DNA of 64,000 bases from the NCBI RefSeq assembly GCF_963675905.1, contig NZ_OY780936.1:744001-808000 (forward strand), given 5' to 3'. The translations under genes and the position numbers were made by a program. Within the stretch, counting starts at the first letter, position 1. Every line of letters starts with the position of its first letter. This DNA comes from an uncultured Bacteroides sp. (lineage in GTDB: Bacteria; Bacteroidota; Bacteroidia; Bacteroidales; Bacteroidaceae). The notes beneath the pieces were generated by a model. That model ran no database searches, was not told the origin of the DNA, and was given only the letters and a program-made list of their open reading frames with translations. Shown one piece after another: positions 25,293-34,123 of this stretch.

Positions 25293-26993
25293 TTATTTGT
25301 TAATTTTACTCCAAGTATCTTTTAAACTTACAGTGCGGTTAAATATCAATTTGTTCGGAGTAGAATCTTTATCTATATTGAAATATCCGATGCGTTGGAA
25401 TTGCAAATAGTCTAAAGGTTTCATTTCTGCCAGGAATTTTTCTACGCGGCAGTTTGTTAAAACTTTAAGTGAATCTGGATTAAGAAGATCACGGAAGTCG
25501 CCGTCTTTCTCTTCTAATGCAGGGTTTTCTACTTTAAACAAGCGATCGTAAAGACGAACTTCTGCAGGGATACTGTGAGCAGCACTTACCCAATGAAGAG
25601 TGCCTTTTACTTTACGGTTACTGTCTGGCATTCCACTCTTAGTGTTCAAGTCATATTCGCAATATACTTCTTCAATTTCGCCTTCTGCATTTTTCTTGCA
25701 GCCTGTACATTTTACGATATATGCGTTCTTTAGACGAACTTCCTGACCAGGAGTCATACGGAAATACTTCTTAGGTGCATCTTCCATGAAGTCTTCTCGC
25801 TCAATAAAGAGCTCGCGGCTGAATTCAATAATGTGAGAACCCGAATTTGGATCTTCCGGATTATTGATAGCTTCCATTTCTTCCACTAATCCTTCAGGAT
25901 AGTTGGTGATAATACACTTCACAGGATTGATAACAGCAGCCACACGTGTAGAACGCGCGTTAAGGTCTTCTCTAACTGCTGATTCAAGAAGTGAAACGTC
26001 AATTATTCCATCATATTTTGTATATCCAATCTTATCAATGAATTTATGAATAGATTCAGGAGAATAGCCACGACGGCGATAACCACAGATAGTTGGCATT
26101 CGTGGATCATCCCATCCAGTAACCAAGCCTTCTTTTACCAAGGTTAGAAGTTTACGCTTGCTCATTACGGTATAAGTAAGATTCAAACGGTTGAACTCCA
26201 TCTGTCGTGGACTGTAGTTATCATCTTTCTTCAATAAATCGATGTAATAGTTGTATAAAGGACGATGAACTTCAAACTCCAGCGTACAGAGTGAATGAGT
26301 TACTCCTTCAAAGTAATCTGATTGTCCATGAGCAAAATCGTACATAGGATATGCTTTCCATGCTGTTCCTGTACGATGATGAGGATGATTGATTATACGA
26401 TACATTATCGGGTCACGGAAATGCATGTTTGAATTAGCCATATCAATCTTTGCACGAAGAACCATGGCACCTTCGGGCACTTCTCCGGTATTCATCTTCT
26501 GGAAAAGTTCCAGGTTTTCCTCAATAGGACGGTCGCGGTACGGACTGTTTGTTCCTGCCTGAGTAGGAGTTCCTTTTTGTTTTGCTATATCTTCAGCTGA
26601 TTGTTCGTCAATATAAGCTTTTCCTTCTTTGATAAGCTTTACGGCAAAATCCCATAACTGCTGGAAGTAATCAGAGGCATAATATATATTTCCCCACTTG
26701 TAGCCTAACCATTCAATATCTTCTTTGATGGCATCTACATATTCCACATCCTCTTTTACGGGATTGGTATCATCGAAACGAAGATTACAAACGCCATTAT
26801 ACTTTTGGGCAATACCAAAGTCCATGCAAATTGCTTTTGCATGACCAATGTGCAGGTAGCCATTAGGTTCTGGCGGGAAACGTGTTTGTATTCTTCCTCC
26901 GTTTTTACCTTCCTTTAAATCGTTTTCTACGGCGACTTCTATAAAGTTCAAACTTTTCTTTTCGCCTCCTTCTTCCGTTCTAATATCTGTCAT
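25293..26993 (-). CDS. glnS: Glutaminyl-tRNA synthetase
   Basis: Class I aminoacyl-tRNA synthetase charging tRNA-Gln. 566 aa. The HIGH motif is in PPEPNGYLHIGHA (48-51) and the KMSKS-type motif is MSKRK (277-281); the GlnRS-specific C-terminal anticodon-binding beta-barrels follow. A direct GlnRS implies no need for the Gat transamidation route for Gln. Single gene with a minus-strand TATTTTTG box upstream and its own terminator. Confidence 0.98.
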   Translation of the reverse strand: MTDIRTEEGGEKKSLNFIEVAVENDLKEGKNGGRIQTRFPPEPNGYLHIGHAKAICMDFGIAQKYNGVCNLRFDDTNPVKEDVEYVDAIKEDIEWLGYKWGNIYYASDYFQQLWDFAVKLIKEGKAYIDEQSAEDIAKQKGTPTQAGTNSPYRDRPIEENLELFQKMNTGEVPEGAMVLRAKIDMANSNMHFRDPIMYRIINHPHHRTGTAWKAYPMYDFAHGQSDYFEGVTHSLCTLEFEVHRPLYNYYIDLLKKDDNYSPRQMEFNRLNLTYTVMSKRKLLTLVKEGLVTGWDDPRMPTICGYRRRGYSPESIHKFIDKIGYTKYDGIIDVSLLESAVREDLNARSTRVAAVINPVKCIITNYPEGLVEEMEAINNPEDPNSGSHIIEFSRELFIEREDFMEDAPKKYFRMTPGQEVRLKNAYIVKCTGCKKNAEGEIEEVYCEYDLNTKSGMPDSNRKVKGTLHWVSAAHSIPAEVRLYDRLFKVENPALEEKDGDFRDLLNPDSLKVLTNCRVEKFLAEMKPLDYLQFQRIGYFNIDKDSTPNKLIFNRTVSLKDTWSKINK

Positions 26994-27022
26994 AGTGATA
27001 CGTTGTTACACAGTTAAGGCTG

Positions 27023-27030
27023 CAAAAATA
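27023..27030 (-). promoter_or_regulatory. -7 box of glnS
   Basis: TATTTTTG on the minus strand, 29 bp before the glnS ATG; no clear -33 element. Confidence 0.5.
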
Positions 27031-27046
27031 GTCATTCTTTTTTATT

Positions 27047-27874
27047 TTACATTAATCTAACCGGAATATATCCACTCTTTTTTATGAGATTTTGACCTTC
27101 AGGAGATAAAACGTACTGGATAAATGGAGAAACCTTGTTTTTATCTTTGTTATTATAATAATAGAATAGCGGTCTTATTACAGGATAAGTCTTTTTTGCT
27201 GCATTTGCCATATTAGGAGCTACATAATTCTTTCCGTCGTACGATATAGCTACAGCTTTTACTTTTTTACTTACATACGCAAGTCCTACATAACCGATTG
27301 CACCTTTTGTTTGACTTACCGATTGCATTATTGCTCCTGTTGCAGGCATAGAAAGGACACTCTTCATATAATTCTTGTTTTTGAGTACATGTTCCTTGAA
27401 AAACTCATATGTTCCTGAGGAAGTTTCACGAGAGTATACTACAATCTTAAGGTCTTTTCCGCCAACTTGTTTCCAATTATTAATTTTGCCGGTAAAGATA
27501 CCTTCCAATTGTTCGCGTGTAAGTTTGCTTACAGGGTTAGATGGATTTATAATGACTGCTAAAGCATCATAGGCAATCGTTACTTCTGTAATGTTTTGCT
27601 TCTTTGCTTTGAGTTTTATCTTTTCTCCAAATTTAATTGGACGCGATGCCATTGCAATATCACATGTTCCGTCAATTAATGCCGAGAAACCAACGCCACT
27701 TCCACCACCGGTTACAGTTATTTTGCTCCCATTTTTTTTGTTCATATAACTTTCTGCTTCCAATTGTGATACTGGAAGTACTGTATCGCTACCTTTTATT
27801 TTTTGAGCATGTAAAGATGTAGCGCTTAACAATAACGAGGCAAATAAAAGTATAAATTCCTTTTTCATTTTCAT
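27047..27874 (-). CDS. pstS: Phosphate ABC transporter substrate-binding protein PstS
   Basis: Periplasmic phosphate-binding protein of the Pst system, 275 aa. Signal peptide 1-23 ending SLHAQ. Typical PstS motifs: IKGSDTVLPVSQ, TGGGSGVGFSALIDGTCDIA (phosphate loop), VSKLTREQLEGIFTGKINNW and SRETSSGTYEFFKE, then GAIGYVGLAYV. It is divergent from pstCAB-phoU across a 373-bp regulatory region with paired direct repeats. M3 is an alternative start. Confidence 0.96.
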   Translation of the reverse strand: MKMKKEFILLFASLLLSATSLHAQKIKGSDTVLPVSQLEAESYMNKKNGSKITVTGGGSGVGFSALIDGTCDIAMASRPIKFGEKIKLKAKKQNITEVTIAYDALAVIINPSNPVSKLTREQLEGIFTGKINNWKQVGGKDLKIVVYSRETSSGTYEFFKEHVLKNKNYMKSVLSMPATGAIMQSVSQTKGAIGYVGLAYVSKKVKAVAISYDGKNYVAPNMANAAKKTYPVIRPLFYYYNNKDKNKVSPFIQYVLSPEGQNLIKKSGYIPVRLM

Positions 27875-27910
27875 TGATATTTAAATTGTATTGCAAAATA
27901 ATAAAAATGA

Positions 27911-27929
27911 TATTACAAATAGGTTACAA
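27911..27929 (-). promoter_or_regulatory. Candidate Pho box before pstS
   Basis: On the minus strand TTGTAAC-CTAT-TTGTAAT: two 7-bp direct repeats spaced 4 bp (11-bp phase), 37-55 bp before the pstS ATG. A weak -7 box (TTATTTTG) follows at about 27893-27900. The layout copies the 7+4+7 PhoB box of proteobacteria with a different sequence. A nearly identical site lies before pstC, and extra half-sites (TGTAAC, TGTAAT) are at 27944-27957. Confidence 0.6.
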
Positions 27930-28011
27930 CTGCATTATTTGCGTGTAACAATGTAATCTTATCTTAATATTAACGGATTTATTAGAGATATGTTTATTTA
28001 AAGGTTTACAC

Positions 28012-28052
28012 TATATTTGTTTTAGGTATAGACCTTATTATATTTATACCTA
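28012..28052 (+). promoter_or_regulatory. Promoter-like box followed by a hairpin in the pst intergenic region
   Basis: TATATTTG (28012-28019) is followed at once by TAGGTATA/TATACCTA (28023-28030 and 28045-28052) and then a T-rich tract (CTCTTTTTATA). This looks like a very short terminated transcript or an attenuator 200 bp before pstC. No clear -33 box, so the call is tentative. Confidence 0.35.
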
Positions 28053-28148
28053 GACTCTTTTTATATAAGCTGTACTACTTTCTTGGATTGATAAATGAAT
28101 AACTTTCTTAGTATTCTAAACATTCTTACTTAATTGTTGTTTTGAATT

Positions 28149-28167
28149 TTGTAACCTAAATGTAACA
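28149..28167 (+). promoter_or_regulatory. Candidate Pho box before pstC
   Basis: TTGTAAC-CTAA-ATGTAAC: the same 7+4+7 direct repeat as before pstS, 81-99 bp before the pstC ATG at 28248. The two sites agree at nearly every position, giving TTGTAACCTAWWTGTAAYA. Confidence 0.6.
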
Positions 28168-28247
28168 CGAATGAAATAGTTCCTTCAAATCATAGTCACA
28201 AGTTCTTAATATCTGTTTCGTTTCTTTGCACCAGAAAAATATACGAT

Positions 28248-29432
28248 ATGAAAAAAATTTTTGAACGAATTATTGAAGGTATACTTACTTGCAGTGGATT
28301 TGTGACAAGTATCACAATTCTGCTCATTATTGTTTTTCTTTTCAGCGAAGCGTTCGGACTCTTTGGAAGTAAGGCGATAGAAGATGGTTATGTGCTTGCG
28401 CTTAACAAACAAAACAAGGTAACAGACATAACTCCGGCTGAAATTAAAAAAGTGTTTGATGGAGAAATAACCAACTGGTCACAGCTAGGAGGAGCAAATA
28501 CTCCGATAACAGTTTTCCGGTTAGAGAATCTTACTGATTATTACTCGGAAGAAGAATTAGGACCGGAATATGCATATGCAGGTGCTAAGATTGCTGAGCT
28601 AATTAATAAGAATCCGGGTATGATTGGTTTTATTCCAAATACTTATCTTGATAAAAACTTTCAAGGACATTTAATTAAGGATAAAACAATCTCAATGAAA
28701 GATGTGCTATCCGGCACAGAATGGTTTCCAACTGCTACACCGGCACCTCTATTTGGTCTACTTCCTTTGATAACCGGTACACTTTGGGTAAGCTTCTTTG
28801 CTATATTGTTTGCGCTTCCTTTCGGATTATCAGTTTCAATTTATATGAGTGAGGTTTCCAATCACAGAGTGAGAGATATTCTTAAGCCCATAATTGAGTT
28901 ACTAAGTGGAATTCCATCGGTTGTTTATGGTTTCTTCGGACTTATTGTTATCGTTCCGCTTATTCAGAAGGTTTTTAATCTGCCAGTAGGTGAATCCGGA
29001 CTTGCCGGTAGTATCGTTCTTGCAATAATGGCATTGCCAACAATTATAACTGTAAGTGAAGATGCCATGAGAAACTGTCCTCGTTCAATGCGTGAAGCTA
29101 GTCTGGCGCTCGGAGCATCTAAATGGCAGACTATATATAAAGTTGTTATTCCATATTCAATATCAGGAATAACATCGGGTGTTGTACTTGGTATTGGTCG
29201 TGCAATAGGAGAGACGATGGCTGTTTTAATGGTAACAGGAAATGCAGCTGTTATTCCTCACACAATACTTGAACCACTTCGAACAATTCCTGCAACCATT
29301 GCAGCCGAACTTGGTGAAGCACCGGCAGGTGGTGCTCATTATCAGGCTCTGTTCCTATTAGGTGTTGTGTTGTTCTTCATCACACTTATAATAAACTTCA
29401 GTGTAGAATATATTAGTAGCAAACAGAAATAA
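28248..29432 (+). CDS. pstC: Phosphate ABC permease PstC with a PstS-like periplasmic insert
   Basis: Inner-membrane permease of the Pst system, 394 aa. TM1 lies at about 15-40; then residues about 45-160 form a periplasmic insert containing ITPAEIKKVFDGEITNWSQ followed by LGGANTPITVFR and NPGMIGFIPN, which is the pattern of PstS (compare its LTREQLEGIFTGKINNW). The permease domain follows with five more TMs and the EAA loop REASLALGASKWQTI. It overlaps pstA by 1 bp (TAATG). Confidence 0.94.
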   Translation: MKKIFERIIEGILTCSGFVTSITILLIIVFLFSEAFGLFGSKAIEDGYVLALNKQNKVTDITPAEIKKVFDGEITNWSQLGGANTPITVFRLENLTDYYSEEELGPEYAYAGAKIAELINKNPGMIGFIPNTYLDKNFQGHLIKDKTISMKDVLSGTEWFPTATPAPLFGLLPLITGTLWVSFFAILFALPFGLSVSIYMSEVSNHRVRDILKPIIELLSGIPSVVYGFFGLIVIVPLIQKVFNLPVGESGLAGSIVLAIMALPTIITVSEDAMRNCPRSMREASLALGASKWQTIYKVVIPYSISGITSGVVLGIGRAIGETMAVLMVTGNAAVIPHTILEPLRTIPATIAAELGEAPAGGAHYQALFLLGVVLFFITLIINFSVEYISSKQK

Positions 29433-30319
29433 TGGAAAAGAATAAATTCCCACAATCATACGATAAGCGCAAACGCCGCTCTCAGAAAATAGCCTTTGGC
29501 ATTTTCTCATTATTTAGTTTCAGTATTGTAATCATACTGTTTTCAATCCTTGGTTTTATTGTATATAAAGGTATAGGTGTTATCAATTGGAATTTCATTA
29601 CAACCGAACCGACCGATGGTATGACTGCCGGAGGTATATGGCCAGCCATCGTTGGTACGTTTTATCTGATGCTTGGTAGTGCTATATTTGCCTTTCCGGT
29701 TGGAGTTATGAGTGGCATATATATGAATGAATATGCTCCGAATGGAAAAATCGTAAAGTTTATCAGAGTAATGACAAATAACCTTAGCGGTATCCCTTCT
29801 ATCGTATTCGGACTTTTTGGTATGACGCTTTTTGTAAATTACCTGGGCTTCGGAGATAGTATTCTGGCAGGTTCACTTACTTTAGGTTTACTTAGTGTTC
29901 CTTTGGTAATCAGAACTACCGAAGAAGCATTAAAAGCGATACCAAATACCTTCCGCGAAGGGAGTCGTGCGCTGGGAGCAACAAAGTTGCAGACCATCCG
30001 CCGGGTTATCCTTCCTATTGCCACACCTAATATCATTACAGGTTTAATCCTTGCTTTAGGACGCGTCTCTGGTGAAACTGCTCCAATCCTTTTCACTTGT
30101 GCGGCATATTTCCTTCCAAAGATTCCAACTAGTATATTTGATCAGTGTATGGCTTTGCCTTATCACCTTTATGTAATATCTACAAGTGGAACAGATATGG
30201 AAGCTCAGCTTCCAATAGCTTACGGTACAGCACTGGTGTTAATCATAATAATTCTGGTAGTAAACTTACTAGCCAATGCTTTGAGAAAGTATTTTTCCAA
30301 AAAAGTAAAAATGAACTAA
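29432..30319 (+). CDS. pstA: Phosphate ABC permease PstA
   Basis: The second inner-membrane permease subunit, 295 aa, six TMs. Family motifs: [28 protein letters not shown] and the EAA loop [19 protein letters not shown]. Translation is coupled to pstC (start overlaps the stop by one base) and pstB follows after 11 bp. Confidence 0.96.
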   Translation: MEKNKFPQSYDKRKRRSQKIAFGIFSLFSFSIVIILFSILGFIVYKGIGVINWNFITTEPTDGMTAGGIWPAIVGTFYLMLGSAIFAFPVGVMSGIYMNEYAPNGKIVKFIRVMTNNLSGIPSIVFGLFGMTLFVNYLGFGDSILAGSLTLGLLSVPLVIRTTEEALKAIPNTFREGSRALGATKLQTIRRVILPIATPNIITGLILALGRVSGETAPILFTCAAYFLPKIPTSIFDQCMALPYHLYVISTSGTDMEAQLPIAYGTALVLIIIILVVNLLANALRKYFSKKVKMN

Positions 30320-30330
30320 AACGAAATAGA

Positions 30331-31083
30331 ATGAATAAAATTGATGTAAAGGACGTAAACTTCTACTATGGCAATTTTCAAGCCTTGAAGGGGATTAACA
30401 TGCAGATTCAGGAAAAATCTGTGGTAGCCTTCATCGGACCTTCAGGTTGTGGTAAGTCTACATTTCTTCGCCTTTTTAATCGAATGAATGATTTGATTCC
30501 TGATACTCGCATGGAAGGTCAGATATTAATTGATAATGAAGATATTTATGCAAAGGGAGTTCCTGTTGACGAATTAAGAAAGCGAGTTGGAATGGTATTC
30601 CAACGTCCTAACCCTTTTCCGAAAAGTATTTTTGAAAATGTAGCTTACGGACTCCGTGTTAACGGTATAAAGGATAATGAATTCATTCGTCATCGTGTAG
30701 AAGAAACATTGAAAGGTGCTGCGCTTTGGGATGAAGTGAAAGATAAACTGAAAGAATCTGCATTTGCTCTCTCGGGAGGTCAGCAACAAAGACTTTGTAT
30801 TGCTCGTGCAATGGCTGTATCTCCTTCCGTTCTTTTAATGGATGAACCAGCTTCTGCACTCGATCCTATTTCTACAGCTAAAGTTGAGGAACTTATTCAT
30901 GAATTAAAGAAAGACTATACAATTGTTATTGTTACTCACAACATGCAACAAGCTGCTCGTGTAAGTGATAAAACCGCTTATTTCTATTTGGGTGAAATGA
31001 TAGAGTTTGATAATACTAAAAAGATATTTACCAATCCTTCTCAGATATCCACTCAGAATTATATTACGGGACGTTTTGGATAG
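30331..31083 (+). CDS. pstB: Phosphate ABC transporter ATPase PstB
   Basis: Cytoplasmic ATPase driving Pst transport. The ATG at 30331 gives 250 aa starting [14 protein letters not shown], the normal length; the frame is open further upstream inside pstA but has no family similarity there. Walker A GPSGCGKS, signature SGGQQQRL, Walker [14 protein letters not shown] and the H-loop VTHNMQQA are all present. The C-terminus [18 protein letters not shown] is typical PstB. Confidence 0.97.
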   Translation: MNKIDVKDVNFYYGNFQALKGINMQIQEKSVVAFIGPSGCGKSTFLRLFNRMNDLIPDTRMEGQILIDNEDIYAKGVPVDELRKRVGMVFQRPNPFPKSIFENVAYGLRVNGIKDNEFIRHRVEETLKGAALWDEVKDKLKESAFALSGGQQQRLCIARAMAVSPSVLLMDEPASALDPISTAKVEELIHELKKDYTIVIVTHNMQQAARVSDKTAYFYLGEMIEFDNTKKIFTNPSQISTQNYITGRFG

Positions 31084-31104
31084 TGTTTTTTATTTTTATA
31101 TTTG
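31075..31104 (+). promoter_or_regulatory. Internal promoter before phoU
   Basis: TTTG at 31075-31078 (inside the 3' end of pstB) and TATATTTG at 31097-31104 with an 18-bp gap, 24 bp before the phoU ATG. phoU may be expressed apart from pstCAB. Confidence 0.55.
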
Positions 31105-31127
31105 TAATCTTATAAAAGAATAGCGAT

Positions 31128-31823
31128 ATGGTAAAGTTTATAGAATCAGAGCTAGTTCAACTGAAAAAGGAAGTGGACGAAATGTGGACATTGGTTTATA
31201 ATCAGTTGGATAGAGCCTCAGAGGCTGTGCTTACTCTTAATAAAGAAATGGCACAGCAGGTTATCGTTAGAGAAAAACGTGTAAACGCTTTTGAGCTTAA
31301 AATAGATAGTGATGTAGAGGATATTATAGCCCTATACAATCCGGTGGCTGTAGATCTTCGTTTTGTTCTTGCAATGTTGAAGATTAACACAGACTTGGAA
31401 CGTTTGGGCGATTTTGCTGAAGGCCTTGCTCGCTTCGTAGTGAAATGTGAAGAACCTGCTTTAGATCCGGATCTTCTAAAGAATATTCGTTTGGAAGAGA
31501 TGTTTACTCAAGTACTTTCTATGCTTGAAACAGCAAAGCAAGCATTAAACGAAGAAAGTCTTGATTTGGCAACATCTGTTTTTGCTAAGGATAATCTGAT
31601 TGATGAGATCAATGGAGAGGTTACTAAAAAACTAGTTGATTATATTGGTAAGAATCCAGAGAGTCTCTCTTTATGCCTTAATTTGATAAGTGTTTTCCGT
31701 AAACTTGAACGTTCGGGAGACCATATAAATAATTTAGCTGAGGAAATCGTTTTTTATATTGATGCGAAAGTTTTAAAGCATCAGGGAAAAACAGATGAAA
31801 ATTATCCTCAGAATAATAAGTAG
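31128..31823 (+). CDS. phoU: Phosphate-signalling protein PhoU
   Basis: A helical cytoplasmic protein that links Pst activity to the phosphate sensor kinase and restrains uptake. 231 aa with two three-helix repeats. The metal-binding E/D-rich motifs appear as NTDLERLGDFAEGLA and FRKLERSGDHINNLAEEIVF. Last gene of the pst cluster; no PhoB/PhoR pair lies in the window. Confidence 0.95.
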   Translation: MVKFIESELVQLKKEVDEMWTLVYNQLDRASEAVLTLNKEMAQQVIVREKRVNAFELKIDSDVEDIIALYNPVAVDLRFVLAMLKINTDLERLGDFAEGLARFVVKCEEPALDPDLLKNIRLEEMFTQVLSMLETAKQALNEESLDLATSVFAKDNLIDEINGEVTKKLVDYIGKNPESLSLCLNLISVFRKLERSGDHINNLAEEIVFYIDAKVLKHQGKTDENYPQNNK

Positions 31824-31898
31824 TAGAAAGAAATTTGGTATTAGTTGGGTAATTGAAAAGTTAAAATGCAAAAATATGTTTTATGACATATAAATTTG

Positions 31899-31930
31899 TT
31901 TGTGTGGTATTAAAATATCTTGCATATTTG
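31899..31930 (+). promoter_or_regulatory. Promoter-like element downstream of phoU
   Basis: TTTG at 31899-31902 and CATATTTG at 31923-31930 (one mismatch to TAnnTTTG) with a 20-bp gap, lying in noncoding DNA 75 bp after phoU. Confidence 0.4.
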
Positions 31931-31935
31931 CAACC

Positions 31936-32025
31936 GTTATCCTGAAAACAATCTTTTTACCTTAAAAAAAACTAATACCTATTGAAAACTGAAAAGCGGA
32001 ACTTTGTGAAAAGTTCCGCTTTTTG
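31936..32025 (+). ncRNA. Candidate small RNA after phoU
   Basis: About 90 nt between the promoter-like element at 31899-31930 and a strong intrinsic terminator at 31992-32024, without an ORF. It could be a free sRNA of the phosphate locus, or the terminator may simply serve phoU. The remaining intergenic DNA to 32182 shows nothing else. Confidence 0.35.
31992..32024 (+). terminator. Terminator downstream of phoU
   Basis: AAAAGCGGAACTT pairs perfectly with AAGTTCCGCTTTT around a short loop (TGTGAA), ending in a T run. Confidence 0.92.
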
Positions 32026-32182
32026 ATTTATATAAAGATATCTATTATTACGGATAGTCATTTATTTATAATAATTATATTTGTTGAATCTGTTTTATTG
32101 AATGGTTGTTTTTGTAGGCAGATTATTATTTACAGGTACTATATTTTACGATAAATCGTTTCCAATAAAGAATGTGACCAAA

Positions 32183-32233
32183 AATAAAGCGGGAAACTAA
32201 AAAGAATAATTCTTTCTGGTTTCCCGCTTTATT
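32183..32233 (-). terminator. Bidirectional hairpin after the propeller lipoprotein gene
   Basis: AATAAAGCGGGAAAC (32183-32197) and GTTTCCCGCTTTATT (32219-32233) are a perfect 15-bp stem, 15 bp beyond the stop of the minus-strand gene. Confidence 0.85.
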
Positions 32234-32247
32234 TAAATAGACTATGA

Positions 32248-33147
32248 TTAGTATACTAATACTTTGCTGTTTGGTAAATCAGGAATATAAAGCTTCCCAT
32301 TATGTATTGAAAAATCTGCTGGTCCGGTTAATTGTATAGGAAGGATCAGATTCTCCACTTTCTTATCTTTAATATCAATCTTTCCTACATTTCCATTTAC
32401 CCACGTTGAGAAGTATAAGTACTTGCCATCCTCTGATAGTGCTAAACCATCATATTGACTCATACGGTTCAAAAATACTTCAGTAATGGGACTATCGAAA
32501 TTTCTGATAGAATAAATAACGTTTGGAGCAGATGTATTTCCATCAACAGGATATGAAGCTACATATATTATACTGTCAGTTGCAATAATGCCGTTTGCTC
32601 CAGGAATATTAGCAAATAGTTTAGGTGTTTGTTCTTTGACATTTTCCGGAGAAGAAACATCCAGTTTGTAAATGTTACCTGTGTTTGTTACTGTTGCATA
32701 AAGGTTCTTTCCATTTACGGCAAGATCATTTACATAAGAATCTTTAGTTGGGAGCTTTATTTTCTGACTTTTGCTTACGTCGTTCAAATTAAAAACTACT
32801 ATAGAGTTAACATCTGCAACGAACAGGTAATTATCTACCACACACATTCCTTTGGGCGCATTTAATCTTCCATCTGCAGGGATTAATACTGATGGCTTAC
32901 CTGAGTTGAATTCCATAATATATCCTTTTCCGGCAGTATTAAGCGGGTTTATAGTATCGCCGCCAAAATTGCTGATATATAAAGAATCTCCATTCCAACA
33001 AGTTGCTTCACAAAAGTGAAGACTATCGGAAATTACTGTAGTAGAATCCTTCAAAGGTATTACCTGAACGTCTGCTTTTTTAGCCTCTTTGCATGATATG
33101 ATAGTCATGGCTGCTAATAACACGCTTCCAATTATTCTTTTATTCAT
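32248..33147 (-). CDS. Beta-propeller lipoprotein (SMP-30/NHL-like)
   Basis: A 299-aa predicted lipoprotein (signal peptide, lipobox TIISC, Cys19). The body has repeated strands of the propeller kind: LNAPKGMCVVDNYLFVADVN, then YVNDLAVNGKNLYATV, YDGLALSEDGKYLYFSTW and GPADFSIHNGKLYIPDLPNS. This resembles SMP-30/gluconolactonase and NHL proteins. The metal-site residues of true lactonases cannot be assigned, so an enzymatic role is open. Single gene, with a TATCTTTG box at 33174-33181. Confidence 0.8.
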   Translation of the reverse strand: MNKRIIGSVLLAAMTIISCKEAKKADVQVIPLKDSTTVISDSLHFCEATCWNGDSLYISNFGGDTINPLNTAGKGYIMEFNSGKPSVLIPADGRLNAPKGMCVVDNYLFVADVNSIVVFNLNDVSKSQKIKLPTKDSYVNDLAVNGKNLYATVTNTGNIYKLDVSSPENVKEQTPKLFANIPGANGIIATDSIIYVASYPVDGNTSAPNVIYSIRNFDSPITEVFLNRMSQYDGLALSEDGKYLYFSTWVNGNVGKIDIKDKKVENLILPIQLTGPADFSIHNGKLYIPDLPNSKVLVY

Positions 33148-33173
33148 ATTGTAGTTTTTATTTTGTTTGTTGA

Positions 33174-33181
33174 CAAAGATA
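33174..33181 (-). promoter_or_regulatory. -7 box of the propeller lipoprotein gene
   Basis: TATCTTTG on the minus strand, 27 bp before the ATG at 33147. Confidence 0.5.
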
Positions 33182-33222
33182 AATATTATAACGAAAAGTA
33201 AATCATTTTATTTAAAATAAAT

Positions 33223-33230
33223 TATCTTTG
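33223..33230 (+). promoter_or_regulatory. -7 box of the acyltransferase-like gene
   Basis: TATCTTTG on the plus strand, 80 bp before the ATG at 33311, so a leader of about 75 nt is predicted. Confidence 0.45.
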
Positions 33231-33310
33231 CTGCCTTTTTTGTCACAGGATATTACTTAATGATATTCTGCTGTATAAGTAATAATGAAATTTATCCTAA
33301 CTAATTGAAA

Positions 33311-34123
33311 ATGAAAAACAAAGATTACGTGTATTATAAAAAAGGCATTATTTATAGTAAAGCGCCACATAAAGAAAAACAATTAACAGAGGAGATGCGC
33401 CTTGAATTAATAAGCAAAAATAAAGTTTGGTTTATCAGAAATGCATATGATTTTGATTCTTCAGAGCCTACATCTTTCTGGTTTATTATTAAAGACGAAT
33501 TTTACGGAATGGAGGAATTAAAAGCAAGAACGCGAAATAAAGTTCGTCATGCTTTTAAGTTCTTTGAAATAAGACCAATTACTGTAGATTTTATGCGTGA
33601 ACAAGGATATGATGTTTACAAAGATTCTTTTGACCGATATTCCAACACTACAGATATTGTAGCTTCACGTTCTTCGTTTATTGCTGATTTAGATAAGTTT
33701 AAAGAAGGTCGTGAATTTTGGGGAGTAATAGATAAAATAAATGGTACATTAGTGGCTTATGCTGAAAATCATTGTAAAGAGGATATGTGCGAATATTTTA
33801 TGCTTAAGTCAAGAACAAAATATTTATCCGGTGGATATTACCCATTTTATGGCTTATTTTACAAGATGAATGAGCATTATTTAGGGACAGGGAATAAACG
33901 TTATGTCTCGGTTGGAGCACGTTCTGCAACCGAACATAGTAGTATTCAACCTTTTCTTCTCTCAAAATTTTGCTTTCGTAAAGCATATGCAAAGCTTACT
34001 TTAACTTATTCTCCTTTGTTAAAGTATACAATAAAAACTCTCTTCCCGGTAAGATCCTATATCCCCTCATTGAGATTGCAGGCAATACTTCGACTCGAAG
34101 CAATGGCAAGAGGTGCTATTTGA
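33311..34123 (+). CDS. Unrecognised protein with GNAT/FemAB-like features
   Basis: A 270-aa soluble protein. A TTG two codons upstream is open, but the ATG at 33311 is preferred. I cannot place it in a named family. The central part (REFWGVIDKINGTLVAYAEN, then CEYFMLKSRTKYLSGGYYPF and the later FRKAYAKLTLTYSPL) has the strand-helix order seen in acyl-CoA N-acyltransferase-fold proteins such as FemAB relatives in polysaccharide loci. The gene is convergent with a GT2 glycosyltransferase and overlaps its 3' end by 8 bp, so a cell-surface glycan role is possible (inference). Confidence 0.6.
   Translation: MKNKDYVYYKKGIIYSKAPHKEKQLTEEMRLELISKNKVWFIRNAYDFDSSEPTSFWFIIKDEFYGMEELKARTRNKVRHAFKFFEIRPITVDFMREQGYDVYKDSFDRYSNTTDIVASRSSFIADLDKFKEGREFWGVIDKINGTLVAYAENHCKEDMCEYFMLKSRTKYLSGGYYPFYGLFYKMNEHYLGTGNKRYVSVGARSATEHSSIQPFLLSKFCFRKAYAKLTLTYSPLLKYTIKTLFPVRSYIPSLRLQAILRLEAMARGAI

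Noticed and set aside
30145-30330. 62-codon extension of PstB into pstA
   Set aside because: PstB starts with [14 protein letters not shown]; the upstream codons overlap the 3' end of pstA and carry no ABC-family pattern.
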